Source: Ephydatia muelleri (lineage: Eukaryota > Porifera > Demospongiae > Spongillida > Spongillidae). From it: a stretch of 64,000 bases of DNA. The notes under the pieces were generated by a model. The model searched no databases and was not told the origin of the DNA. It saw only the letters and a list, made by a program, of their open reading frames with translations. Positions 24,201-35,700 of the stretch are shown here, in pieces. A program made the translations under genes and the position numbers. Within the stretch, counting starts at the first letter, position 1, and every line of letters starts with the position of its first letter. The stretch lies in assembly GCA_013339895.1 (NCBI GenBank), contig JABACO010000005.1:13388805-13452804 (forward strand), read 5' to 3'.

Positions 24201-24926
24201 TGGAGCAATCAAAGCAGTATATAGAAGGGGAGGGACAGTGGGTGGGGATGGTGGGTGGAGCAATCAAAGCAGTATATAGAAGGGGAGGGACAGTGGGTGG
24301 GGATGGTGGGTGGAGCAATCAAAGCAGTATATGGGAGGGGGTGGTGGGTGGAGCAATCAAAGGGAGGGGGTGGTGGGTGGAGCAATCAAAGCAGTATATA
24401 GAAGGGGAGGGACAGTGGGTGGGATGGTGGGTGAAGCAATCAAAGCAGTATATGGGAGGGGGTGGTGGGTGGAGCAATCAAAGGGAGGGGGTGGTGGGTG
24501 GAGCAATCAAAGCAGTATATAGAAGGGGAGGGACAGTGGGTGAGATGGTGGGTGGAGCAATCAAAGCAGTATATGGGAGGGGGTGGTGGGTGGAGCAATC
24601 AAAGGGAGGGGGTGGTGGGTGGAGCAATCAGAACATTGTATAGAAGGGGTGGGACAGTGGGTGGGGATGGTGGGTGGAGCAATCAAAGCAGTGATGCACA
24701 TGTCTGTCTTTAAAAGGGTTACCTTCATAGAAGAGAGAGAGCTAATGGAGTTGTCCATGACATTTAGGTAGGTCAGTTTGCTACTGGCTTTGATTGACAC
24801 GTGGGCAATGTGGTTGTGTGCTATGGAGAGGTACTGCAGCTCCGGGAAGTTGCCCAGGAAGTCCAGGGTGTGGAGCAGGTTACTATCTAGAACCAGTTCC
24901 TCCAACTTCTTGCATGTCTCTAGCCC
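21300..24926 (-). CDS. LRRC9: LRRC9-like leucine-rich-repeat protein, 3' part
   Basis: Fourteen exons splice in frame on the minus strand: 24723-24926, 23953-24150, 23839-23882, 23640-23771, 23519-23582, 23311-23423, 23177-23250, 22826-22905, 22705-22769, 22556-22628, 22303-22371, 22014-22139, 21886-21945 and 21300-21388, about 463 residues. LRR units follow one another ([81 protein letters not shown]). ALDGEAI and LGGRLNQDMV segments resemble the C-terminal half of LRRC9, a long LRR protein of ciliated animals (recalled, not searched). The 5' half is in the gap at 25085. The final exon ([19 protein letters not shown]) continues to an unfound last exon. Confidence 0.82.
21420..21690. repeat. 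Minisatellite, about 60-70 bp units
   Basis: Repeating units built from CCCACCCACCAACAGCAATT and ATGGCCTGTGTGTACCTGAA-like blocks occur about four times in an intron of the LRRC9-like gene. Units alternate between longer and shorter versions. No coding role. Confidence 0.8.
22410..22555. repeat. CA-rich microsatellite in LRRC9-like intron
   Basis: Imperfect CACA/CATG repeats directly upstream of a short exon. The following donor (GTGTGG on the minus strand) merges with the repeat. Confidence 0.8.
22985..23176. repeat. CA/CACG microsatellite in LRRC9-like intron
   Basis: Imperfect CACACACG repeat of about 150 bp adjoining an exon donor at 23177. A preceding CTCACCTCTGCACACTTCACA unit is repeated about three times at 22960-23020. 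Confidence 0.85.
24180..24695. repeat. Minisatellite in LRRC9-like intron (GGGTGGAGCAATCAAAG units)
   Basis: About 500 bp of alternating units that all contain GGTGGGTGGAGCAATCAAAG, some with GCAGTATATAGAAGGGGAGG and some with GGAGGGGGTGGT. Unit lengths are about 29 and 58 bp. It fills most of the intron between two LRR exons and produces long but meaningless open frames. Confidence 0.9.
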
Positions 24927-25084
24927 CTGGGGGAAGGAGGGGGCACAAAAAAGATGTGTGTATGTGACATGGTCATGGATCTATTTTATTATTCCACATA
25001 GAATGTGTGCATGCGCATGTGTTCATGTGTGTGTGTGCATGTGTGTGTTGTGTGTGCATGTGTGTGTGCATGTGTGTGCATGTG

Positions 25085-26084
25085 NNNNNNNNNNNNNNNN
25101 NNNNNNNNNNNNNNNNNNNNNNNNNNNNNNNNNNNNNNNNNNNNNNNNNNNNNNNNNNNNNNNNNNNNNNNNNNNNNNNNNNNNNNNNNNNNNNNNNNNN
25201 NNNNNNNNNNNNNNNNNNNNNNNNNNNNNNNNNNNNNNNNNNNNNNNNNNNNNNNNNNNNNNNNNNNNNNNNNNNNNNNNNNNNNNNNNNNNNNNNNNNN
25301 NNNNNNNNNNNNNNNNNNNNNNNNNNNNNNNNNNNNNNNNNNNNNNNNNNNNNNNNNNNNNNNNNNNNNNNNNNNNNNNNNNNNNNNNNNNNNNNNNNNN
25401 NNNNNNNNNNNNNNNNNNNNNNNNNNNNNNNNNNNNNNNNNNNNNNNNNNNNNNNNNNNNNNNNNNNNNNNNNNNNNNNNNNNNNNNNNNNNNNNNNNNN
25501 NNNNNNNNNNNNNNNNNNNNNNNNNNNNNNNNNNNNNNNNNNNNNNNNNNNNNNNNNNNNNNNNNNNNNNNNNNNNNNNNNNNNNNNNNNNNNNNNNNNN
25601 NNNNNNNNNNNNNNNNNNNNNNNNNNNNNNNNNNNNNNNNNNNNNNNNNNNNNNNNNNNNNNNNNNNNNNNNNNNNNNNNNNNNNNNNNNNNNNNNNNNN
25701 NNNNNNNNNNNNNNNNNNNNNNNNNNNNNNNNNNNNNNNNNNNNNNNNNNNNNNNNNNNNNNNNNNNNNNNNNNNNNNNNNNNNNNNNNNNNNNNNNNNN
25801 NNNNNNNNNNNNNNNNNNNNNNNNNNNNNNNNNNNNNNNNNNNNNNNNNNNNNNNNNNNNNNNNNNNNNNNNNNNNNNNNNNNNNNNNNNNNNNNNNNNN
25901 NNNNNNNNNNNNNNNNNNNNNNNNNNNNNNNNNNNNNNNNNNNNNNNNNNNNNNNNNNNNNNNNNNNNNNNNNNNNNNNNNNNNNNNNNNNNNNNNNNNN
26001 NNNNNNNNNNNNNNNNNNNNNNNNNNNNNNNNNNNNNNNNNNNNNNNNNNNNNNNNNNNNNNNNNNNNNNNNNNNNNNNNNNNN
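25085..26084. other. Assembly gap of exactly 1000 N
   Basis: The run is exactly 1000 N, the same length as the second gap, which marks it as a placeholder of unknown size. The left contig ends in a GT-rich microsatellite. The right contig end (26085) matches the interior of the third contig at 52991 in reverse orientation. Confidence 0.98.
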
Positions 26085-26417
26085 ACTATTGCAGGTTAGA
26101 CTTTGCATGCAATCTAGTAATCTCAGCCCGCATTCATTTGTACACATCATGTATCAACAATGCAGGGGTTACCAAGTTGACCACATGTAGACATATGTAC
26201 ACCCACGTAATAAAGTTATTAACATTCATTAACATGTTTGCAATTAATTATTGCACGCTAGTTTTAATCTTGCATGCTGGATATGCGTATTACGTAACAG
26301 CGCAAATAGCATGTGACCACGCAACTCTGTCAAATATAACTGTCCCTAAAATTTCAAAACAGGAAAAGAGTATGCCTTGGGAGATTAGTTGTAACAACAT
26401 CTTCAAAGAGTTGCCCA

Positions 26418-28147
26418 TCAGAGATAGCTGGAGGAGAGCTGAGTTCTTCCTGTAATGGAGGGGATGATGGTACTGAAAAGACAACACAGCAGACAGCCAT
26501 GTGTTCTCACTTGAGGAGGGAGCCAGAGGGCATCTTGCTCTGGTACATCAGCTCTGCTGCCTGGGCCACAGCCGGATCAGAATCGAGACTGCACACAGCC
26601 AGCACCTTGTCGTCTCTAAAACAGAAGCCAATAAACTCCTGAAATGGAAGTGTTTGGGTGGAAAGACAACTTACTTCACATAGTATGCAACAAACTTCCT
26701 TTCATCCACACTGCCATTGTAGATGATCTCATCCCACTTCAGTGCATGTCCTGTAACCATGGTGATTATCGATTAGACAATGACCACCACCACCCTCTCC
26801 TCCCCCTCTCACCACAGTAACGCAATGACTTGTTGAACAGCACAGTCCAGAAGAATGGAATACTGTCAAAGCTAGTCTCCTTTCCAAGCATGTTCAGTGC
26901 AGCAACGTTCCCTAAGTCACATGAGCATCACATGACATCACATGTGGGAGTGGCTAACATACCATGCTTATGTGCCACCTGCCAGTGACCAATGTTGGTG
27001 TCATGGGCAACGAGAGGGAGAGGGAACTGGGCCACATCTCCTGCTGCATACACACCAGCTGCTGCTTTCAGGTGCTATGGAGAAGGTAATTAGCAAGTCA
27101 TAATTACAGGGACACACCTCTTTAAAAGCATACAGATAGAGTGCTGGTGCAAAAATGAATGAACTTTCTTCTTGCTAACCTTGTCAACAATGATGTGCCC
27201 CATCTTGGTCATGGAGAGACCAGAGTCCTTCAAGAAGGCCGTCGCGGGCACCACTCCTATGGAAGGGGGTGTGGTCAGGGGTTAGGTCTGGGCACAAGGG
27301 TGTCCTACCAACACCAGCCACACACAGGTCTCCCTCCAGTGTCTCTCCAGAGGACAACACTACTGAAGAGAACTTGACAGCACACAAAAGACACCATCAG
27401 ATGAGGTTGAAGGAGACACAGCTTGATACCTTTCCATCTGTTCCCTTTAACTCCTTCACTCCTGAGCCGAGCCGAAACTCCACCCCCTTCTCCTCAAACA
27501 TCTGTTCACATTTTTAATAGTTAACATAACACAATACCATACACACACTTGTACACACATGTACAAATGCATACATACACACACAAGCGAGCTGCATGCA
27601 CACATACATACACATACATATGCATAAACATTCACACACACATACACTTGCCCACATACACACACCTTTTGGACCATGGCTCCTATCTTCTCTCCCAGCA
27701 CTCTTACAAACGGAGCACTGATCATATCCACGCACGTTATCTTTGCGGCCTTTCCCGCAAGGTAAGCAGTTGCCTCCATACCTAGAGTCACCCCAGCTAA
27801 TTAATCCCAACTATCACATGACCACCGACCAATGAAAGATGTGCCGATGACTATCACCCTCTTCCCTGTGGCTTCTCTGGCTATCTCGTTGGCCTGGGAT
27901 GGCTCCCTCAGTACTAGAACATTCTGAAGATCAAATCCCGCTACTGGGAGCACAAATGGTCTTGTGGGGAAGGAGTCTGTATGTTCCAACGCACCCCGTT
28001 GTGTGTCTACTTACTGGACCCTGTGGCCAGTAGCAGTGAGTCATAGGAGAGGCTCTCTCCATCAGCAAAGGTCACCTTCCTTTCTTCCAGGTTCAGTTTT
28101 GTGGCCTGGGCACCCATGAGGGAGGGCTCTAATTGAAACAAATTCAA

Positions 28148-28178
<31 letters not shown>

Positions 28179-28203
28179 TGCACACACACGCATGCAACAC
28201 ACA

Positions 28204-28252
<49 letters not shown>

Positions 28253-29929
28253 ACACACCTCTTTCCCTAGCCTCAAATCTATTCCATTGGTGGAGTAGAA
28301 TTCTTTTGCTCTAAGAGCAATGGACTCTGCAGTTACACTCATCGCCTGAGATAGGAAAGGAAGGGGAGGAGGCAGGGTTAGTGAGTGGGGAGGAGGCAGG
28401 GTTAGTGGAGTGGGGAGGAGGTAGGGTTAGTGGAGTGGGGAGGAGGTAGGATAGTGGAGTGGGGAGGAGGCAGGGTCAATTTGGCAAACCGTCTCCCCAA
28501 AGGTATCCACAAATATATCACCTTAGTTGGCACTAGGATTGGTTTTGGCAATTTACACAAACACATACACACCACACATACACGCCTTTACACATGCACA
28601 CACACACACACATACCTTGCTCAGCTTGGGTCTGTCATAAGGCAGGACGTTTTCTCGTGAAGCAAGGATCACTTTCCCCTTAAACCCCTCCCTCCGTAAG
28701 GTCTCGGCACATTCCAGTCCAGCGGGTCCTGGAGAATGGGAATGGGACATTTAAAAGAAGCAAAAGGAATGGGAACTGGTCACCTCCTCCAATGATGAGG
28801 AACGTCTTTTCACCATCTTTGGGTGCAAAGGGACATATTCCTGTACGTTTGTGGCTCTCCAGAGACTGTATAGGAGAGGGAGGGGAAGAAGGAAAGGGAG
28901 GGGGAGGAGGAGAGGGCGGAGAGGGAGGGGGAGGAGGAGAGGGAGGGAGAGGAGGAGAGGGAGGAGAGGAGAGGGAGGGGAGGAGGAGAGGGAGGGGAGG
29001 AGGAGAGGGAGGGGAGGAGGAGGGGGGAGGAGGAGAGAGAGGGGAGGAGGAGAGGGAGGGGAGGAGGAGGGGGAGGGGAGGAGGAGAGGGAGGAGAGGAG
29101 GAGAGGGAGGAGAGGAGGAGAGGGAGGGGAGGAGGAGGGGGGAGAGGAGGAGAGAGAGGGGAGGAGGAGAGGGAGGGAGGAGGAGAGGAGGGGAGGAGGA
29201 GGGGGGGAGAGGAGGAGAGAGAGGGGAGGAGGAGAGGGAGGGAGGAGGAGAGGAGGGGAGGAGGAGAGGGCGTGGTACATCGGCGCCGTGAAAGATTTGC
29301 TCCGTGCAAGGAAGAATTACAAGCGGGCATGTTTGGTCGCGCCATTGATGATATAGACTATATCATCTATGGTCGTGCCACATCACTGTACGTACAGACA
29401 CAACATGACCCCGCTCTTCAGCTCCCAGCGGGACACAGTGCGGTTCAGTGATGTGCATGCGCTAGAACTTAGTATGCGGACGTACTTTCTTGTCCGCTTT
29501 CACCACTACGTCCTCGCCTTCCACCACCACCTGTACGTGCACCAAGCACCATATGTCATCGCACACTCCCGCATACGCGAGCGGGGTATTATTTACCTTG
29601 TACGTCTGCAGACCATCAAGACCAGGGAAGTCTTCAATGTCTCCCGTCTTTATGTTGAAGCAGGCGCCATGCCAGGGGCAGCGAACGCGACCTTGCCCGA
29701 GGCATCCCTTGACGAGGGGAGCGGCCGTAGTGCGTGCACTTGGAGCCGATGGCGGAGAACACTCCATTCTGCTTGATCAGAAGCACCTTGGTCCCGCCCA
29801 CATCCACTTCCCGCATTCTACGTACGGAGAAAGGTTATCCACTTGTCCCGCTAGCTCGCTTAGATTACTCAACTCATTGTCCTTGAAATCTCCGGTCTTA
29901 GCTACGACAGCAGTCACCTCCTCGGCCAT
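26418..29929 (-). CDS. AIFM3-like oxidoreductase A, second assembly copy with frameshifts
   Basis: All seventeen exons of the gene at 49142-52658 are present here in reverse orientation, with ATG at 29929-29927 and the stop at 26420-26418. Compared with that copy it has an extra C near 29725 in the Rieske exon, one A missing near 28014 at the 3' end of exon 7, and an extra G near 26431 in the last exon. Each would break the reading frame. Because the two copies are probably the same locus, these are more likely base-calling errors or allelic differences than a pseudogene. Use the plus-strand copy for the protein model. Confidence 0.85.
28380..28480. repeat. Short minisatellite, 24-bp GTGGGGAGGAGGCAGGGTTA units
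   Basis: About four units lie in the intron between exons 5 and 6 of the AIFM3-like gene. The same array appears reversed at about 50600-50705, and a related one sits in paralogue B at about 54580-54705. Confidence 0.85.
28865..29272 (+). repeat. Polypurine GGA/GAGG repeat, about 400 bp
   Basis: The plus strand is almost purely G and A for about 400 bp, in GGAGGAGAGGGAGGG-type units. It sits in intron 3 of the AIFM3-like gene. The reverse copy is at about 49800-50195 with rearranged units, and a shorter one is in paralogue B (54075-54250). Such homopurine tracts can form triplex DNA (general knowledge) and are hard to assemble. Confidence 0.9.
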
Positions 29930-30099
29930 TGTTAATACTGGGGACCCGCCTGAGATGACGTCACAAACATGAATATCATTTCCAATGTATTTCACTCCAC
30001 CATGCACACCCACACCTACATACGCACATGCATACTTACATACACACACATGCATACTCACATACACACACTTTTACATGCCCGACACATTGATATGTG

Positions 30100-31190
30100 A
30101 AATTAATGTTGAACAAACCTAGATGTCCCACCATTTCCAGGACAGGTTTAAATTAACGACACAGGTCGAAGGAAGCAGGTTAGGCTGCCAAGCATAGCGC
30201 AAGCAAAGAGCATCTCTAACTGCTCCCTTATGTAAGGTAAAGCCATGTTTTTGAATAGGTAACATAGAAAGCCAAGTGGAAGCACAAGTGTCACTGGCAA
30301 CTTCTATTGATCGCTAAAGAGAAGCTGGTAACTTAGTAGACATCTCATTACAATGACAGACTGAGACTGTTTAGCACATGAACGTCTAGCAGTGGATTGA
30401 GCTTCTATGACTTCAAATGGCAAAGATGTTGATTGTTGGAGAATGAGGTCAACCAGGGGCCTGGTGAGCCTGGTTGAATTGTCAAAAATAAGCTGAGATT
30501 GATTGACCAATTTAAAATGATACTAAGACCGACAAGTCGGGAAGGCAGGGCTAACAAACCTCTGAGTTGGCAGCTGAATGTGCTTTGACCAGTGAGACGA
30601 GGAAGAAATGACTTGCTGATGGCAAGGTTGCAATAGTGACTGAATATTGGATATTGTTCTAGAAAGATGTGTCCATTTACTTGATAAACCATGGGTAAAG
30701 GCAGCATATGCTGAGTGAGATTGGGTTAATGATATCTGGGATAGAAGCTCAATCTCAGTAATCCATTCAGAAACTTTTTCACTGCATAGGAATGGACAAA
30801 CGATTCAGACCCCATTGCAGCACCAAGGTAACGTTTCCCCCTCAATGGTGATTCGGATACCAGAACCTTGAAATGCTGTGTGTGCCTCAGAAAGTTGGGC
30901 ATCTTTCACAATTAGCCAAGACTTGGAAGCATTAGGGAAGTACCCATATGTAGGGCCATGCTGTACTAGTTTGTCCCACCACATCCGAATGCTCTGTAAT
31001 CTGCCACCTGCTGAGGCATCATCAGCGTACCAAACCTGAACAATATTTTCATGAGAGATGAGAGGGATGGTACTGATTGCACACATGGCCATTGAGAGAG
31101 GGTCCCGTTATGTCACACCCTCTTGAGACAAGATTGACTCCCCACCAACAATGATCATCATGTCAATTGCTTAAAATTGGTGCAGGATAA
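30100..31190 (-). mobile_element. Decayed non-LTR retroelement reverse transcriptase fragment
   Basis: Minus-strand frames read ILSQEGVT, then VWYADDASAGG (the YADD catalytic box), then YFPNASKSWLIVK, followed across frameshifts by ESFVHSY and a downstream region present also at 48253-48930. The order matches a reverse transcriptase family common in marine invertebrate genomes. Frames are broken, and the element is truncated before its N-terminal domains. Confidence 0.75.
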
Positions 31191-32089
31191 GGTTAGAGGT
31201 ATTCTGGTATGCTTTTTACTCAAGGATCTCACGCTTATATGGGAGGAGATTGAAAGCAAGTTTTTAATTAGTTGGGTGTGGTCTGACCTTTGCAGTAGTT
31301 GGGCCACGCCCAACTGCTCTGTTGCTAGGGAGCATGAGAATTTGTAATACATATACAGGCCCTGGAAAGTCAATCCAATGATGCTAAAGCAGGTGTTTTT
31401 CAAGCGTATGTGGACAGTTCACTGCCATGGTGTTGGTTGGGACATGTGACCCCTCCCTTCTCCCTCCAGGTTTTGCGTGCTCTTGATGTAATCTCATCCC
31501 CCTCTCCATGGCCCACTCTGATGGTGGCAGGTGTAGCCTGTTGTGTGGATGCAGAGATTTGGTAACCCATGCTCTCAGGTGATGCATTGAGGAGCTCTGG
31601 ATGGACAAGGACTTTGTTACCTTTCAGGTGGATATGAAGAGTCCCTTGCTGTCCAGCCTGGATGCAGATGATGAGTGTGCTGACCTCGACCTTCAAACCT
31701 GGTACCTTTCAGCTTGCAGTAGTAGGATACGACTCCCAGGTCTCCCTTCCCAGCACCATTACTGTAGAGTCTGCTCTGGCATCTCCCACCATGCTTGTCA
31801 GGGAAGATAGGAGACCAATTATTTCATAATTTGTTGGAGTCTTCTTCTCCTGCTAACAGAGCTCCCCTGTTGTCAGTGTCTGGCCCTCGTGCAGCCTTCC
31901 TGGCTTTAGTGGTCCCTTCTATTGGTTTGGGCCTGCAACTTGGAGCCCAATGAGTACCAGGTGGCCATTAGGTGATGGCTTGGGTTGGACACTTCAGGTC
32001 ACTCCCATTCTGCCCCGATATTACCCTTGATCCTCTTGGCCACCATGCAGTGACCGGGGGAGATGTGGTGATATGCAGCAATGTGTGCA

Positions 32090-32464
32090 CAATGTAGTTA
32101 TTGACCTATGTCGTTGTGCCCACCTGAGTATCAGTGTGGAGAAGGTCATGGTCTCACCGGAGACCACACCCATACCAGACTAGAAGACATGCTAATCACT
32201 GGATGGGACAGAGGTAAGCCTGCTGCTCTGGACATCACCGTGACAACACCTTTTTGCCCTGCCATCTTAGGTGAGTCATGTCACCAGGCTGGTGCAGCAG
32301 CCCTTGCAGCTGAGGCCCACAACCTCCACTCCAATGGATCCAAATGCCAGGAGTTGGGTTGGTCCTGCATTCCATTGGCAGTGGAGACGTACAGCGATTG
32401 GGGCAGGGAGTGTCAGGACGCTGTATATGTCACCTTTTCATTAGCTAGTCCTCCCCCAAGCTAA
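32090..32464 (+). mobile_element. C-terminal fragment of a related retroelement, opposite strand
   Basis: A plus-strand open frame reads GHGLTGDHTHTRLEDMLI, GKPAALDITVTTPF and QELGWSCIPLAVETYSDWG. I recognise this as the C-terminal part of the same reverse transcriptase family as the minus-strand fragment at 30.1-31.2 kb. The opposite orientation means two insertions or one rearranged copy. It ends about 280 bp before the SAMD9-like gene. Confidence 0.65.
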
Positions 32465-32742
32465 CTCAATATAACCCTGGTCAGCTCCATTGCCAGAGCC
32501 ATCCTGGTCAGGGAGCTCCTTCCCTCGTGTCTGCTGCTGCTGCTGCTGCTGTGTTCTTTTTAGTATTAAAGATTAATAAGTATAATGTCCCCGAACATGA
32601 AATACAAACAATGCCAAATTAAAAAGTTTGCCGTTGTAGCTTTATTCCAAATTAGCGGATCTGTATAATAGCATCCAAACGATTACGCAATGTCTATTTG
32701 TTTATTTTTGAAGTCTATAGTGTTGACCGCTTCATCAGCGCG

Positions 32743-35700
32743 ATGAGCACTGGTCGTGAAACTGTTTCCTCGGAAAGCGAAGATGAGGAGGAACTTCAGC
32801 GTCAGATACGGAAAAAAGAGCAGAAACTGGAGCGCATTCGAATGAAGAAAGCCGCTGCTCAGAAAAAGGAAGCAGAATTACTCTCAAATCCCTCGCTTGA
32901 AGGGGGTACTACAAGTGACAAAATCATCGGACCATTTGGAATTGAATCTCCTTGACAACGAAAGGTCAGCGAGTACTGCAACGAATTCAGGTCCAATCAC
33001 GAATGTGTCACACACACCGTCTGTGAAGGAATCAAAGTCTGGTAGGCCTACCTCTCCTTCAATAGTTCCCATTGATTGGACAAATGCAGCGTTTGGTACA
33101 TTCACTTCCCCCGTTGAATTAGAAAAGCGATTAATTCTTCTCAACCGAATGCTAAGTGAAGTAAAACAACCATCCATCGAGTTCCAATGTTTACCTTTGA
33201 ATGTTTCCAACGCCAATACAGTAGTATGTGTCAAAGGCAAATTGGTAAGACCAAGAGAGTGCGTGGGAGGTAAAAGAAGCAAAATAGAGGTAGAAATTAC
33301 ATCTGTGCCGATGGATTCAGCTGGTGCTGGTGTATCAGAATCAATACGAGTCATTGTTGTTGAGTCTGGTGTTGGTAAAGAAATCTTTAAGAGAATTACT
33401 TCAGCTTTTCAAGCTTATTCAGAGAACGATGACCAGTTGTTAGTTGTCCAAGGCATTGTGCAATTCAAGAAGCATGAGAATGATACAAAACCCATCATTT
33501 GCATCAATCACAAGAATCATATAGTTCTAATTGCACTTGAGCCATTGAAGTATCCAGTGGTGCATGACATGGATGGAATCCCTATAGAATTCCCTATGTT
33601 TCAAGATAAAGATAATGCTCGTAAGTTGCAAGGCACATTTTCTGGTGCATGGTTCTGTCCCTTATCTGATTCCAAACTTACTAAGCCACAAGTGGACCAG
33701 CTGCGTCAACACATATCGGCCTACCGTGGCTCTGGAGGAGGTGTTATCTATTTAGGACTGAAGCGCAGGAGGATTAAACCTGAAGGATATGAAGTGGAAA
33801 ACGTAGCTGTTGAGCTGTCGTCTCGAAATCTGGAGGGCTTGAAAAGACAAGTTGAGGAAGCTTGTAAAGTACAATGCCCTCCATGTTGTGCAAAGGAATG
33901 GGATTCAAGGGAACTTCCAGATGATATTAAACAGAGGTTTGATCATTGTTTCAATACATATTTTACCACGACTAATCGTTCATACTTTGTTGTTCGAATG
34001 ATTGTATGTCCATCAAAACACCCTTTACATCTTTGTTGTGAAACAGACATCGGCCTCCATAAAAGGCATGGTACAACATCTAGTAGCTACCCAATTGGTG
34101 AATTTGTCTCAATAATGTCTGAAACCACATTAGAGGTCAGTCAGAAACTAGAGCATTTGCCCTCAGGAATCAACATTAGAGGTCCTGTAGTTAAGGATGG
34201 GCCATCACTGGCTCTGTGGCAAAAACTAGATCCTGAAGGTGGCACTCTTGATAACAAGGCATTATGTTTTGATGATCCTGTTGATAAAACTATGGAAAAA
34301 CTTGAAGAGTACGTTCCAGTGTGGCTAAATGACACCACCAGCACTGGCAGTGGTGGCAGACTCCGCATGGGAGTATCAGACAAGACTCCTTTGGTTACAG
34401 GAGTATGGCTTGACAATAGTACAGTAGCATTATTGACGCAAAGACTAGTAGAAAGGTATAAGGGTTCCTTGAAACCAAGTGATTTTTGTTTTCCATCTGC
34501 TATTGAACACTTCAGTCTTACAAAACACCAAATAATTGCTCGTCCCGATGCTGTATTAGGAAAGTCAAATAAAGTTCTTGTTCTCTGGCTTAAAGTGTCA
34601 CCAAATGCATCATGTAGCTCTGAATTTGAACCTCATGATGCTGTATGTCGTCGCTTATATTGTTCGTGGGCAAAAAAGAGCTGTCCTGTCCTTAAAAGCT
34701 TATTTGATTTAGGACAAGAACATCCACCGCTGGTACTGCCATTAAATTCATGCCTTAGAGGTTTGCTTCCCCCAACTGAAGGGGGTTTCCCAGTTGTCAT
34801 CTCAAAGCCACACTCTCTTTCACCAGAACAGCTGGATAAACTGGTGGATGCATTGCTGCACCATTTAATGAGCAAAACTGTTCCCAGTTTAGACTGTGTG
34901 GTCAGCCATCAATTCCTAGATTGTGACAATGTTACTGACTTTCTTGATGCAAACTACTGCATTATGGACATAATAGTGAACCCATCAAAACAATCTCTTT
35001 TGCACATGTGCAAACTTCCAGAATTTTGGAAAATTGATAAACCCTCAGAGGAAGAAGAGTTTCATATCTTTGGATGCCCAAGACAGATGACTTTTCAAGA
35101 AATTGTCATACGATGTAGTGATTCTAATCGTGCCAAAAATCATTTGTCAACATTTTTTCAGTTTAACAATGATCGTCCAATCCTAATCACTGATGTTGGT
35201 AATTTAGATTGCAGTGTGACAAAAGGTCTTGCATGCATTCCATGGACATTAGTAGTTGATTTTGATTTTGGAGATGGTATATGCCCAAATGGAAATACTC
35301 TGCGAGACATTGCTGAAAAAGATTCATCTTATGTATACAAAATAACAGATCTATCTCTGAACAATTTTGGTCCTGTTAACTCTGCAGATATGTCAGACAT
35401 CAGCCCTGTTTACTGGGTGAAAGCACTAGGACCATCTAGTGAGCGGATTACTGATCTAAAATCTTGGCGTTTGCAATTATCACAATCAGTATGCAAATAT
35501 ATAACACAGGCCTGTAGTTCAATACTATCCAAAGTAAAGATTCTTGTTGTGTGGTCAGCACTGCCAGTGAGCAGCCAATTTGGCCAAGCTGTCTGTGATC
35601 TTTGCTTGGCTGCTCAGCAAGCCAAAATGTACGACAAGACAGAAATTACTGTAGTCTGTCCTACATTTGCATCACCATTCATATCCAAATTTAAGGACCT

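Larger units (their letters stand above)
26085..30818. repeat. Inverted duplicate of 48253-52991 (probable missed contig overlap)
   Basis: This 4.73-kb stretch is the near-identical reverse complement of 48253-52991. Its left end is the first base after the gap, and its right end pairs with the first base after the other gap. Differences are single-base indels, microsatellite lengths and rearrangements inside the GGA repeat. The same DNA was probably assembled twice. Confidence 0.95.

Noticed and set aside
28680..29451. Arg/Glu/Gly-rich and Ser/Pro-rich frames of 150-220 codons (also at 49714-50317 and 54001-54441)
   Set aside because: Translations of the polypurine tract within AIFM3-like intron 3.
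32897..32992. Start of the SAMD9-like protein at 32897
   Set aside because: The codon there is TTG; the spliced model with ATG at 32743 explains the frame change.
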